Shown piece after piece: positions 53,681 to 62,657 of a stretch of DNA of 64,000 bases (position 1 is its first letter; each line of letters opens with the position of its first letter). Where the stretch lies: contig CALHGZ010000005.1 of NCBI GenBank assembly GCA_938031175.1, forward strand, positions 224,260-288,259, given 5' to 3'. The translations under genes and the position numbers were made by a program. The DNA is from Candidatus Kapaibacterium sp. Its GTDB lineage: Bacteria; Bacteroidota; Ignavibacteria; Kapaibacteriales; UBA2268. The notes beneath the pieces are model-generated. The model had not been told where the DNA came from, searched no databases, and was given only the letters and a program-made list of their open reading frames with translations.

Positions 53681-55579
53681 TTACTCATCAATTAATCCAA
53701 GTTGCATCCTCATTTGATATGGAATTTTCACATTTCTGCTCATTAGTTCAATAGCATAGATTCGTGCCTTGTCTTTATCTTTTTTATATTCGAAGTAGTA
53801 GCGGAATAGATTTTCATAAGATTTTGTATAATTCGGTTCAATTTCAATAGCTTTATGGAACGATGCGAGAGCAAGCTTTTCATTTTTGTTGAGGATATTA
53901 ATTCCAAATAGATTAAATATTTCAGCAAGTTCATAGGTTTTGTAATTATTTATTTTTAAAATATTGGCATACTTCACTGCCTGCTCGAAATTATTATGAG
54001 TAATTAATAGTTTTACAAGATTAAGCATTACCTCGAAATTATCACTCCATTTCTGTATAATCAATTCCCAGTAATATAAAGCCGAATCAAAATTCCTTGC
54101 GAAGAAAAAAGCATTAGCAAGTGCGTCATAAGTCTTAGAATTAGTCGAATCCAATTCTAAAGCAACTTTCAGATAGCGAATAGCACTGTCAGGTTTTTGT
54201 GAATTAAGTAGGTGGACACCAAGATTATGATTAAATCTAGCACTTGCAGGATTTAAATTAACAGATTGTTTCAGATATTGCTCAGCTTTTTCAAATTGTC
54301 TTTCTTTTTGATATATTCTCGCTAGAATAAAGTGGAACATAGCGCGATTTTTGTCTTGCTTTATTGCATATTCATAAAATTTTATTGCATTTCTATAGTT
54401 CGAAGAATAGCTAATGTTTAAAAATATTAACCCAGAGACAACTACGGTCATTATAATTAAGAGTATTTTCCTTGAATTATGATTAATATACTTGTCAATG
54501 GCTTTCCCTAACATAAATAAGATGCCAACAATGGGCAAATAGGCTCGGCATTCGAGATAATCATTCCATTCTTGATAATTTGTAAATGCTATGAATAATC
54601 CAGGGGCAATTAATAATAAATAAAATAATAACGAGTAAAGGTTATATTTAAAGTTTGCTTTACGAGTTCTTATAATAAAAATTATAAGTGAGCAAAACGT
54701 AATTAATCCAATGATTGTATTGAATGAAGTGTATGTTGCTAATGGACTGAGTTTGATAGGTAATATAAATTTACCAAGATACTCCACTATAGAGGGAAGA
54801 TTATATATTATAATATCTAAACCTGTTGTATACTTGGATTGACCAAGTGTAGAATGTGAGCGAAACAATAACCATATTAAAACTATTGATATCCAAATTA
54901 ATATAGATTTTAAATTTTTTTTTGAAATGATTTTTTCCTCATTGATGAAATATACGTAAAGAAGCATCAAGATGGGTAGGATAAGAGCTGTTTCTTTTGA
55001 CATTATAGAAAGAAAAAGAAATAAGCTATGTATGATTAATAGATGTAATTTTGCTTGTTTTTGATATTTTATAAAGATTAAGAAAGAAATTATTCCAAAT
55101 AAGGCATAAATTATATCATTTCTTCCCGGTATCCAAACTACTGCATTAACAAATAAGGGATGGATTGAAAAAATTAAACTGAGACAAAATGATGTCATTA
55201 TGTTAATACCTAAATTAAGTAGGAAAAAATTTAAAAAGATTATGAATATTAGATGTAGAATTAAATTTAGAAATTTATAAGAAAATGCAGTATTACCAAG
55301 TAAGGCATTATTAATGATATAGCTTAAATTTTGCAATGGACGATAATAGTTAGTATTCATATACCCGCTTAAAAATTCATCTGGTATTCTTGATAATTCC
55401 TTAATACGTTCATAGTCTCTGATTACAATATCAGTGTCATCACAATAGACATATTCGTAATTTAAAGTCGGGTAGTAAACTAAAAATGTGATGAGAATTA
55501 AAATCGGGATTGTGATATATTTTTTTTCTAATATGTGTAAAATATTAAATACTTTCTTTTTGTTATTTTTATGAACCAT
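53681..55579 (-). CDS. TMTC-like GT-C membrane protein with C-terminal TPR repeats
   Basis: A 632-residue protein. Residues ~15-390 carry about 11 hydrophobic helices. The first loop has the acidic pair of GT-C glycosyltransferases (YEYVYCDDTDIVIRD), followed by YYRPLQNLSYIIN, HLIFIIFLNFFLL, and HPLFVNAVVWIPGRNDIIY, a block typical of TMTC/ArnT-like O-mannosyltransferase-related proteins. Residues ~400-610 are TPR units (YLKQSVNLNPASARFNHNLG, ALELDSTNSKTYDALA). It may transfer sugars from a lipid carrier onto exported proteins, but the substrate is unknown. It starts 80 bases beyond the 98-residue gene. Confidence 0.75.
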   Translation of the reverse strand: MVHKNNKKKVFNILHILEKKYITIPILILITFLVYYPTLNYEYVYCDDTDIVIRDYERIKELSRIPDEFLSGYMNTNYYRPLQNLSYIINNALLGNTAFSYKFLNLILHLIFIIFLNFFLLNLGINIMTSFCLSLIFSIHPLFVNAVVWIPGRNDIIYALFGIISFLIFIKYQKQAKLHLLIIHSLFLFLSIMSKETALILPILMLLYVYFINEEKIISKKNLKSILIWISIVLIWLLFRSHSTLGQSKYTTGLDIIIYNLPSIVEYLGKFILPIKLSPLATYTSFNTIIGLITFCSLIIFIIRTRKANFKYNLYSLLFYLLLIAPGLFIAFTNYQEWNDYLECRAYLPIVGILFMLGKAIDKYINHNSRKILLIIMTVVVSGLIFLNISYSSNYRNAIKFYEYAIKQDKNRAMFHFILARIYQKERQFEKAEQYLKQSVNLNPASARFNHNLGVHLLNSQKPDSAIRYLKVALELDSTNSKTYDALANAFFFARNFDSALYYWELIIQKWSDNFEVMLNLVKLLITHNNFEQAVKYANILKINNYKTYELAEIFNLFGINILNKNEKLALASFHKAIEIEPNYTKSYENLFRYYFEYKKDKDKARIYAIELMSRNVKIPYQMRMQLGLIDE

Positions 55580-55658
55580 TTAATATGTTCTTTTTTCAAA
55601 AAAAATCCCAACAGCACCATAAATTGGAGCTTGCAAAAAAGTTTAAAAGGCAAATGCA

Positions 55659-55955
55659 TCAATAATATCTGAAATCTTTTCCTTTGTAACTATCTCTGAT
55701 GCTGCAATAAATCGGATTAATAAAATCATTAAAATCAACTCTGAATCGTTCACAACAAAATTTCAGTTTTTCAATTAATTCATAGTAAGCACTGATGATA
55801 TGATTTTCATCAGACACTTTACCGATTAAAAATGCCAGAAGATAATCATTTGTTTTATAATCCGACATTTGATTAACCTTTTCGATGTAATCGTTGAATG
55901 CAATATCAATGCATTTGCGGAATTCATCCGAGTATTTTTCGAATGAAAATTCCAT
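55659..55955 (-). CDS. hypothetical protein, 98 residues
   Basis: Not recognised. It is helical and charged with no signal or membrane segment: MEFSFEKYSDEFRKCIDIAF, YIEKVNQMSDYKTND, ISAYYELIEKLKFCCERF, then DFNDFINPIYCSIRDS. Four cysteines are scattered (including CC) without a metal-site pattern. It lies 74 bases downstream of the TIR-PLP gene on the same strand and could be cotranscribed with it, making it a candidate accessory or immunity protein; no direct evidence for this exists in the sequence. Confidence 0.5.
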   Translation of the reverse strand: MEFSFEKYSDEFRKCIDIAFNDYIEKVNQMSDYKTNDYLLAFLIGKVSDENHIISAYYELIEKLKFCCERFRVDFNDFINPIYCSIRDSYKGKDFRYY

Positions 55956-56028
55956 TTGTCACACTCTCAATAGAGATACAGTGAAAGATAAAAATAATTT
56001 ATTAATTAAAAAAATATTTTCGATAAAT

Positions 56029-58122
56029 TTATCTGAAAGAGTTAGAAAAGATTAGTAAATCATCGACTGAGCGGGTTTTACCTGTATTTACAATAAGAAT
56101 TCTTGATTTTGGATTAATTTGGTTTTTCATTTGCAACAGTAGAGCTAAACCAGCTAAACCAGATGGTTCATAAGTAATATTTTGTTTATCAGCAATTTTT
56201 ATTGCTTCATAAATGAATTTTTCATCTACATAATAAATATCAGTTTTACTTCCAACACACGCGTATTCGTTTTTCAATTCTTGAATGTAGTTTTTAAATT
56301 TTTCAATAGATGGAAGGAAGCTTGAATAAAGTTTATCCATTAAAGAATCAGGATTTTTTGTAGATGCACCAAGGAAATGACAATTTTTCAAAGTCTTAAT
56401 ATCGCTAAAAAATCTTGGATCGTGCTTAGAAGCAAAAGAATAGAAGTATTCAATTTTAACAATATTAAGAACATTAATAAACAAGTCGCCTGTACCGAAA
56501 GGAATAAAGCAATATTCAGGCTTTTCACGAATTATTTCATAACTCATCCAATCATAATAATTATCGTGGGTTGGATCAAGAACTTCGCGGTAAGTTATAT
56601 CTATACCGTTTTTGTTTTGTGTGAGTTCTTTTATTTCCTCACTTGTAAGAAGTTTTTTACTCAGATCATATTCGTAAATTTCACAACCTATTTTTTTTAT
56701 TGATTCTTTAATTTGCTTGTTAAGATTTTTATCAACTAAAACTTTGAGTTTAGTTGGAATTTTAAATAAATTGAATAAATGTTGAATGGCAATTGCGGCA
56801 CTACCAGAGGAAATAATTGACATTTGAGGTAAATTATCCTGGCGTCTATATTTCAAACTTTCAATGAGTGTTTTATACTTGATAACTACTTCCCAAGCCA
56901 TTCTATCTTTATGAGTACCAGTTGGGTTGGTACTTTCATCTTTCATAAATACGTTTTCAAAATGTGGTACCTCTATTTTGAATGTTTTGGAAGCTGGATA
57001 GCTTGGTTTATAAAATGGTTCAGGTGGGAACTCAGGTTTATCGGGGTCGTTGTTAGAAGGTATTTTTATACGTTTGTAAGTTGTCTCAAGGGTATCATCT
57101 ATTTTGATTGGGCTCTCTTTTACTGGGAGCAATTTAACAAAGCTTTCATAATCATCTATTTTTGAAATTAATATATCATAAAGAATGCTGTATTTATTAT
57201 CCCGAATGAAATCAATTAATTTATGAATATTTTCTAGGATAAGTTTTGTTTCGTCTAATTCCTTGCGTAATACATTGAAAAATTGTTGATTTTTTTGTAC
57301 TGATTTAAGAAGTTTATAGTTCTCTTCAAGTTTTTCGTATCTTAACATCCAATACTTGATTAGTTCAGATCTACCGAGAGATTCAAATATATTAAAATCA
57401 CCAGTATATAGGTCTTTGAGAATAATGTGTATTGTATTTTGTATGTATTTATCAAGGTTGTTTTTCAAAAATTCATTTAATTCTTTTATGCATTGTTCAT
57501 TTTGTAAATAATCCCGACTAATCAAGCTAAAAACATAAGAATCTGATTGCAAATTTTGATAAAGCTCGTTTAATGAACCTTTGCTAAAGCTGATTGAATT
57601 TCTTATATCGGTTTCAGTATTTATTTTGAATTTATCGTGCAAAAACAATTTTATTTTTTCTGCTTCGAACATATTGTTTAATGTTGAACTAAGTATGACT
57701 GTCAATCGTGGCATTGGTATTGTATTAATAACCTCAGCAGAGATTTTTTTTAACTCGGAGCGATATTCAATTCGCGTTTTTCCAAAAGCGTATAAATAAC
57801 AAATGTCTATATTGTATTCTTGGAACTGAGCGGATTCTGCATTACGTTTTGTGTAGAACAAATCTTTAAAAAAGGTACAACCGGGGACGAGATCATTTGT
57901 AATCTGCCCGGAGATTTTAATGTACAAATTTTCATTTTTCTTCAGTTCATTAAGTTTGTATCGTATAAAATGTCTTAATTCATCATAATTTGGAAGATGA
58001 GAGTTGAAAGGCTTATTACCACCTTCAGATTCATAAATTTGGCGAATGTTCCTGCGTAAATGTTCTAGTTCCTCTTTGTCTAATTTTATCCATCCACTTT
58101 TAAGTGTAATTGTATTATTCAT
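56029..58122 (-). CDS. TIR domain fused to a fold-type II PLP-dependent enzyme domain
   Basis: A 697-residue protein without signal or membrane helices. Residues ~1-125 are helical, with a stretch (CTFFKDLFYTKRNAESAQFQ then IDICYLYAFG) like the small helical domains before Bacteroidota effectors. Residues ~139-270 look like a TIR domain: strand RLTVILSSTLNN, VFSLISRDYLQNEQCIKELN with candidate catalytic E214, and LIKYWMLRYEKLEE as its exit. A coiled helix (~255-330) links to a PLP domain at ~380-697 of threonine synthase/ammonia-lyase type: FMKDESTNPTGTHKDR (Schiff-base K405), ISSGSAAIAI, IPFGTGDL (phosphate loop) and EPSGLAGLAL. Both domains seem intact. Function is unknown; NAD cleavage plus amino-acid chemistry is a speculation. 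Confidence 0.75.
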   Translation of the reverse strand: MNNTITLKSGWIKLDKEELEHLRRNIRQIYESEGGNKPFNSHLPNYDELRHFIRYKLNELKKNENLYIKISGQITNDLVPGCTFFKDLFYTKRNAESAQFQEYNIDICYLYAFGKTRIEYRSELKKISAEVINTIPMPRLTVILSSTLNNMFEAEKIKLFLHDKFKINTETDIRNSISFSKGSLNELYQNLQSDSYVFSLISRDYLQNEQCIKELNEFLKNNLDKYIQNTIHIILKDLYTGDFNIFESLGRSELIKYWMLRYEKLEENYKLLKSVQKNQQFFNVLRKELDETKLILENIHKLIDFIRDNKYSILYDILISKIDDYESFVKLLPVKESPIKIDDTLETTYKRIKIPSNNDPDKPEFPPEPFYKPSYPASKTFKIEVPHFENVFMKDESTNPTGTHKDRMAWEVVIKYKTLIESLKYRRQDNLPQMSIISSGSAAIAIQHLFNLFKIPTKLKVLVDKNLNKQIKESIKKIGCEIYEYDLSKKLLTSEEIKELTQNKNGIDITYREVLDPTHDNYYDWMSYEIIREKPEYCFIPFGTGDLFINVLNIVKIEYFYSFASKHDPRFFSDIKTLKNCHFLGASTKNPDSLMDKLYSSFLPSIEKFKNYIQELKNEYACVGSKTDIYYVDEKFIYEAIKIADKQNITYEPSGLAGLALLLQMKNQINPKSRILIVNTGKTRSVDDLLIFSNSFR

Positions 58123-58347
58123 TTTGAATCAGTTAAAGCTTATTTTGTGCAAATTAGTTCAAAAACAGCACAAAACCAAAGTTGTTGACATTTAAAACCA
58201 GCAAAATCATTAATTATGAATTTTAAATACATATATAACAAATAAATAGATATATAAAGTCATATATAAAATCATAACTATATTGATAACATATAATTGA
58301 ATCAATCGTATATTATATAAGAAGAGTTATTTGATAATTGGAAATTG

Positions 58348-58432
58348 TACTCGGAGTGGGACTCGAACCCACACGGGCTATTCGCCCACAGGATTTTAAG
58401 TCCTGTGCGTCTACCTGTTCCGCCATCCGAGC
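58348..58432 (-). tRNA. tRNA-Leu (anticodon UAA)
   Basis: An 85-nt cloverleaf with a long variable arm. Acceptor 5' GCTCGGA pairs with TCCGAGT; the anticodon stem CAGGA/TCCTG encloses CTTAAAA with anticodon TAA. The T loop is GTTCGAGTC. The layout closely follows E. coli tRNA-Leu(UAA). The discriminator is A and CCA is not encoded (CAA follows). Its 3' end faces the TIR-PLP gene. Confidence 0.97.
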
Positions 58433-58439
58433 ACAATGA

Positions 58440-58466
58440 CAAAATTAATGATATTTTTTATTTCAG
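58440..58466 (-). promoter_or_regulatory. candidate promoter of tRNA-Leu
   Basis: On the minus strand TAATTTTG (58440-58447), a full TAnnTTTG match, ends seven bases before the tRNA 5' end. The -33 element is weak (CTG, 17 bases upstream). It overlaps the region just upstream of the divergent lipoprotein gene. Confidence 0.4.
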
Positions 58467-58501
58467 AAAAGAAAATTTTTAAAATCGATTTGGAGGGACA
58501 A

Positions 58502-59776
58502 ATGAAAAGGTCAATATTAATATTCACTATCACCATAGCAATAATGTTATGGCTTGCATCCTGTACAACTACATATAATCGGCATTATTATTTCGGTTAT
58601 TCTCCAATGCAACAGGAACGAGGGACAAATGATGTAACTGAAGAAAGTATCTGGAGAAATCCATTATCTGACACTTCTGTTTATGAAGCAAATAATGATG
58701 GTACCCGAAAAAGGGTAGAGGTAGTTGAAAGGTATGTATATTATAGGCCTAATATTGTTTATATACCTGTTGTAATGCCTTGGTGGGATTATTATTGGTA
58801 TCATCCATATTATGCAAGATTTAGCATATATATTGGTTTGAGGCCCTTGTTTTGGTGGGATTATTGGTATAATCCATGGTATGATTTCCATCCTTATTAT
58901 GGCTACAGTTGGGTCTATCATTCAAATTACTGGTACTGGAGAGATTGGTATTGGCACAGACATCATTGGTATTGGAGAGATTACGGAAGATATCCTCGAA
59001 AAGATGATTATGTTAAATATAAGGACAGAAATTTTGGTCCTTCAAGAGGATCGGTTGATGATTATAATTCCTCAAAAGGAGAATGGAAACAAAATCGAAC
59101 AGGATCAAACACTAATGTAATTACAAAAAACAGCGACATCGATAATCCTTTTAAATCAAGGGCTGAAAAATTTGTTCCCGAAAATGACCATAATAAACGA
59201 ATATCAAATAGAATATCCTCAAAAAGCGACAATGTGGCATTTACGGATAAGTCAGCAATTCCATCAAAAAATGATGCTATAAAATCAGATCAATTAATTG
59301 AGATGAATAAGGATATATCTACTACAAATAGATTTAATTCAAAAGGGGATAATACTGTTTATTCACCAAAAGGTGAGCCTCTTTCGAAAGATGAATTTTT
59401 CAAAAAACCTGCAAAAGATTTGGATCTGGACTCATATAAGCCAGTTAATCGTACTGATTTTATACCAGAAAATAAAAATCTTGAAACATCAACAAATAGA
59501 GAATTAAAATCAAATATATTTTTACCAAAATCATCATCCAGCAGTTCAAGTAACCAAAACACAAGATCCGATGATTATCGTTCAAGAAGCAATCGAAGTA
59601 GCGATGATGATTCAAGAATTTCCAGACCATCTTCAGCAAATAGTAGTCCTTCAATTCAGTCGGGGTCGCCAAATCGCAGCTCAAGTGGTTCAACCGATGC
59701 ATCAGGAAATTCTCGATCTTCTACAAGGAATCAATCAGATGAATCCAGTAAAAGCCGTAGTAATAGGGGGAGGTAG
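58502..59776 (+). CDS. Trp/Tyr/His-rich lipoprotein with Ser-rich disordered tail
   Basis: A 424-residue predicted lipoprotein (MKRSILIFTITIAIMLWLAS, then C21). Residues ~75-155 are extremely rich in Trp, Tyr and His (MPWWDYYWYHPYY, FWWDYWYNPWYDFHPYYG, DWYWHRHHWYWRDY). The rest is polar and probably disordered, ending in a Ser/Arg/Asn-rich tail (SSSSSSNQNTRSDDYRSRSN). No family is recognised. The start at 58502 follows GGAGG at good distance and begins the signal peptide; an ATG at 58436 in frame lies at the tRNA promoter. The next gene starts two bases after its stop, so the pair is cotranscribed. Confidence 0.75.
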   Translation: MKRSILIFTITIAIMLWLASCTTTYNRHYYFGYSPMQQERGTNDVTEESIWRNPLSDTSVYEANNDGTRKRVEVVERYVYYRPNIVYIPVVMPWWDYYWYHPYYARFSIYIGLRPLFWWDYWYNPWYDFHPYYGYSWVYHSNYWYWRDWYWHRHHWYWRDYGRYPRKDDYVKYKDRNFGPSRGSVDDYNSSKGEWKQNRTGSNTNVITKNSDIDNPFKSRAEKFVPENDHNKRISNRISSKSDNVAFTDKSAIPSKNDAIKSDQLIEMNKDISTTNRFNSKGDNTVYSPKGEPLSKDEFFKKPAKDLDLDSYKPVNRTDFIPENKNLETSTNRELKSNIFLPKSSSSSSSNQNTRSDDYRSRSNRSSDDDSRISRPSSANSSPSIQSGSPNRSSSGSTDASGNSRSSTRNQSDESSKSRSNRGR

Positions 59777-59778
59777 GT

Positions 59779-61203
59779 ATGAAAGGGGCTATGTTATTGC
59801 TAACTTCTTTTGTGTTGACTATAACTCTTAAAGCTCAATTCGTTGAAGATGCGTTAAGGTACACTATTGACAATTCTCAAATTACACCCAGATCAGCCGG
59901 TTTTGGTTATGCGTATTATGGCATTGTTGATGATATTGCCTCATTAAAATTTAATCCGGCGGGTCTGACTCTAGTAACAAATTATGACTTATCCCTTGGA
60001 ATAGGATTTACACGCAATTCTATAGAAACCAATTTTCTTGGAAATAAAAACAAATTAAATGCAAACAGTGAATATCTTACTCATATTGGTCTTATAGCTC
60101 CAGTCAAAAGTATTTTTGATAATACCGTCTTGGCTATTGGCTATTTTTTTGAGAATGATTTTAAAAATACAATGAAAATTAATGGATTCAACCCAAATTC
60201 TACCTTTATTGCTGATTACGCTAAATATGGACCAAAAAATTATGATGACAATTTAGCTACATTTTTATCTCTTGCGGATAAAAATTTTTATACTCCATTA
60301 ATAGATAGTCTTCATCAAAATTCTTTTGTACGTGAAACTGGTGGTTTGCACTCTATAATCGGTGCTATGGCATTCAACGTAAGCGATAATTTTGCTGTTG
60401 GATTCACATTGCAAGGGAAATGGGGCGAATATAGATATTTTAGGGAATTTGAAGAATCTGATATTTACAACAAATATAAAAGTTATGACCCGGATGATTT
60501 CACTGATATTGATTTCGATCGTTTATTCCTAGAAGAAAGAATTTCACAAACAGTGGGAGCTTTCTCAGCATCGATTGGATTCCTATTCAAATTGGAAAAT
60601 AGATTGAGGATTGGCGGTAGTATAAAGCTACCAAATTTTTTTGAAGTTGACGAAGAATTTTCTCAAAAAGCATGGGCTAAATTCGATAATGGAGATTCAA
60701 GTAGATATAACTTTGTAAATAAAGGAATTAACAATTACAATATCAGAACTCCTTTTATTTATAGTTTGGGTGGCTCACTTCATATTAAAGGATTAACAAT
60801 ATCGGCTGGAATACAATACTCAGATTTATCGCTTATTGAATTCAAAGGCCGTACTACTAAAATGGATAGATTAAATAAAATTATAATTGAAGAGCTTGTT
60901 GGACAATTAGCCTTTGGTATAGGTGCAGAATATGAATTAATGGATTTACCTTTAATTGTCCGTGGTAGCTACTCGATTATTACATCTCCTTATACTCAAA
61001 ATATTGAGAATGCAGATAAAAATCTTTTTGCTCTTGGTATTGGTTTTTATCCTATGGATAATTTAAGAATAGATTTTGTGGCTCGATATGCACAAAATAG
61101 CGACTTAAGAACAAATTATAACTATGGTAGCGGCTCACAGTTCGTATTTGTACAAAGCCCACTAAATTTAGGCGCAATGCTAACGTATAGATTTAGTAGA
61201 TGA
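59779..61203 (+). CDS. FadL/OmpP1-like outer-membrane beta-barrel protein
   Basis: A 474-residue protein with signal peptide (GAMLLLTSFVLTITLKAQ). After it comes PRSAGFGYAYYGIVDDIAS and LKFNPAGLT, the conserved start of FadL/TodX-type channels. The remainder is alternating strands with aromatic ends (LAIGYFFEND, FALGIGFYPMDNLRIDFVAR) and a terminal LTYRFSR. Transport of a hydrophobic compound is suggested by the family, without proof of substrate. A purine-rich site (GGGGGAGG) spans the end of the lipoprotein gene. Confidence 0.8.
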   Translation: MKGAMLLLTSFVLTITLKAQFVEDALRYTIDNSQITPRSAGFGYAYYGIVDDIASLKFNPAGLTLVTNYDLSLGIGFTRNSIETNFLGNKNKLNANSEYLTHIGLIAPVKSIFDNTVLAIGYFFENDFKNTMKINGFNPNSTFIADYAKYGPKNYDDNLATFLSLADKNFYTPLIDSLHQNSFVRETGGLHSIIGAMAFNVSDNFAVGFTLQGKWGEYRYFREFEESDIYNKYKSYDPDDFTDIDFDRLFLEERISQTVGAFSASIGFLFKLENRLRIGGSIKLPNFFEVDEEFSQKAWAKFDNGDSSRYNFVNKGINNYNIRTPFIYSLGGSLHIKGLTISAGIQYSDLSLIEFKGRTTKMDRLNKIIIEELVGQLAFGIGAEYELMDLPLIVRGSYSIITSPYTQNIENADKNLFALGIGFYPMDNLRIDFVARYAQNSDLRTNYNYGSGSQFVFVQSPLNLGAMLTYRFSR

Positions 61204-61204
61204 A

Positions 61205-62554
61205 TTATAGTTTTAGTATCATAAGTGCAATATTAAAATAGATTATCATACCTGTAATATCGGTAAAAGTAGCGATAAAGGGGCTTGATATAACCGCTGG
61301 GTCAAGTTTTAATTTAGCGATAATTAAAGGCAACATTGCTCCAATAATATTAGCCCATATGACAATAGCTATCATTGAAACACCTATCGTAATAGGTATT
61401 TCAAGACCTGAATGAAGTTCAACCAAACCTCTTATAAAAGCAAATAAACCTAAAGCTATACCAAGTAGTATCCCAATAATAATTTCTTTCATAAAAACTT
61501 TAAACCAGTGTTTTATCGTAATATCCCCAACAGCTAAGCTTCTGATAATCAATGTTGAGGATTGCGTTCCAGTATTACCACCAGTGCCAATAAGCATTGG
61601 AATAAAAAAAGTTAGTGCAATAACAGATTCGATTGCATTTTGATAGCTAGAAATAACTGCAGTTGTTATTGAATTTGCAAAAAGAAGAACAGCTAACCAG
61701 GGTAATCTTTTAGTCCATAATTTAAAAACGCTGACGCTTTGGTAAGTTTCCTCAAAAGGAGTCATACCGCTTATTTTTTGAAAGTCTTCTGTTGCCTCTT
61801 CCTTCGATATATCCATGATATCGTCAAAAGTTACAATTCCGACCAATTTACCTTGGGAATCAACAACAGGTAGTGCTGCAATATCATATTTTTCCATAAT
61901 TTTTACAGCTACCTCTTGATCATCAAAAGCTGAAACGCTAACAAAATTATTATCCATTAATGAAGAGATCTTTTGATTTTCTTCAGCCAAAATTATGTTT
62001 CGCAAAAGAACGTCATCTAAAAGGTTTCCATCTTTATCAGTAACATAGATTCTATTTATGGTTTCACTATCTTTCCCGAAAATCCGTATGTGTTTTAAAG
62101 CCTGACTCACGGTCCATTCGGGACGTACTGCAACAAAATCAGGTGTCATCAATCTACCAATACTATCCTCAGGATAGCCTAATAATTCACGTGCCTCTTT
62201 TAAATCAGATGGGCTTAGCAGGTTCATTAGAGTCATCGTAACTTTTGCTGGTAGTTCTTCGAAAAGAGCTGTTCTATCGTCGGGGGGAATATCAGCTAGC
62301 AATTGACGTGTTTCTTGATCTGTTAGATCATATAAAAGAGCATTGCGCTGGTCGGTTTCAAGATATGAAAATACTTTAGCTGCTAAGTCACGAGGTAAAG
62401 TACGGAATATGATAGCACGACTGGATTTATCTATATCGAGCAATAAATCTGCAATTTCTGGTGCTGGCCAAGTTGAAAGTACATCTTTCAAATCATTCAA
62501 ATTCTTACGCTCGATTAATTCCTGTATTTCTGGTTTCATCAATTGTTTCAGCAT
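61205..62554 (-). CDS. mgtE: magnesium transporter MgtE
   Basis: A 449-residue inner-membrane magnesium channel. Order: an N-terminal MgtE_N helical superhelix (~10-125, with LADIPPDDRTALFEEL), two CBS domains (~130-255, YPEDSIGRLMTPDFVAV and LPVVDSQGKLVGIVTFDDIM), a connecting helix, and five membrane helices (~280-449) with IGTGGNTGTQSSTLIIRSLA and DITGMIIYFNIA. The length is standard. A GAGG precedes the ATG. No magnesium riboswitch is visible in the ~100-base leader. Its stop lies one base from the converging FadL-like gene. Confidence 0.96.
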   Translation of the reverse strand: MLKQLMKPEIQELIERKNLNDLKDVLSTWPAPEIADLLLDIDKSSRAIIFRTLPRDLAAKVFSYLETDQRNALLYDLTDQETRQLLADIPPDDRTALFEELPAKVTMTLMNLLSPSDLKEARELLGYPEDSIGRLMTPDFVAVRPEWTVSQALKHIRIFGKDSETINRIYVTDKDGNLLDDVLLRNIILAEENQKISSLMDNNFVSVSAFDDQEVAVKIMEKYDIAALPVVDSQGKLVGIVTFDDIMDISKEEATEDFQKISGMTPFEETYQSVSVFKLWTKRLPWLAVLLFANSITTAVISSYQNAIESVIALTFFIPMLIGTGGNTGTQSSTLIIRSLAVGDITIKHWFKVFMKEIIIGILLGIALGLFAFIRGLVELHSGLEIPITIGVSMIAIVIWANIIGAMLPLIIAKLKLDPAVISSPFIATFTDITGMIIYFNIALMILKL

Positions 62555-62657
62555 TTTAACCTCGTTTCTATATTTGCCAAAATCAATTTAGCAATTTATT
62601 AATTTTAATTTTTAAATTTGAAAATTTATGTTGTCATAATAAAATTCTAAATTAAAT

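Noticed and set aside
53461..58347. Attachment-site duplicate of the tRNA-Leu 3' end
   Set aside because: No second copy of the tRNA 3' segment, integrase gene or transposase was seen in the visible stretch, so an integrated element cannot be claimed.
58133..58347. Possible small gene between the TIR-PLP gene and tRNA-Leu
   Set aside because: The stretch is very AT-rich with frequent stops in all frames; no ribosome site with a following frame was found.
58436..58501. Upstream ATG for the Trp/Tyr-rich lipoprotein
   Set aside because: It would place 22 residues before a normal lipoprotein signal peptide and overlaps the tRNA promoter; the ATG at 58502 has GGAGG.
62555..62657. Magnesium (M-box) riboswitch upstream of mgtE
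   Set aside because: The leader is short and AT-rich with no conserved M-box helices.
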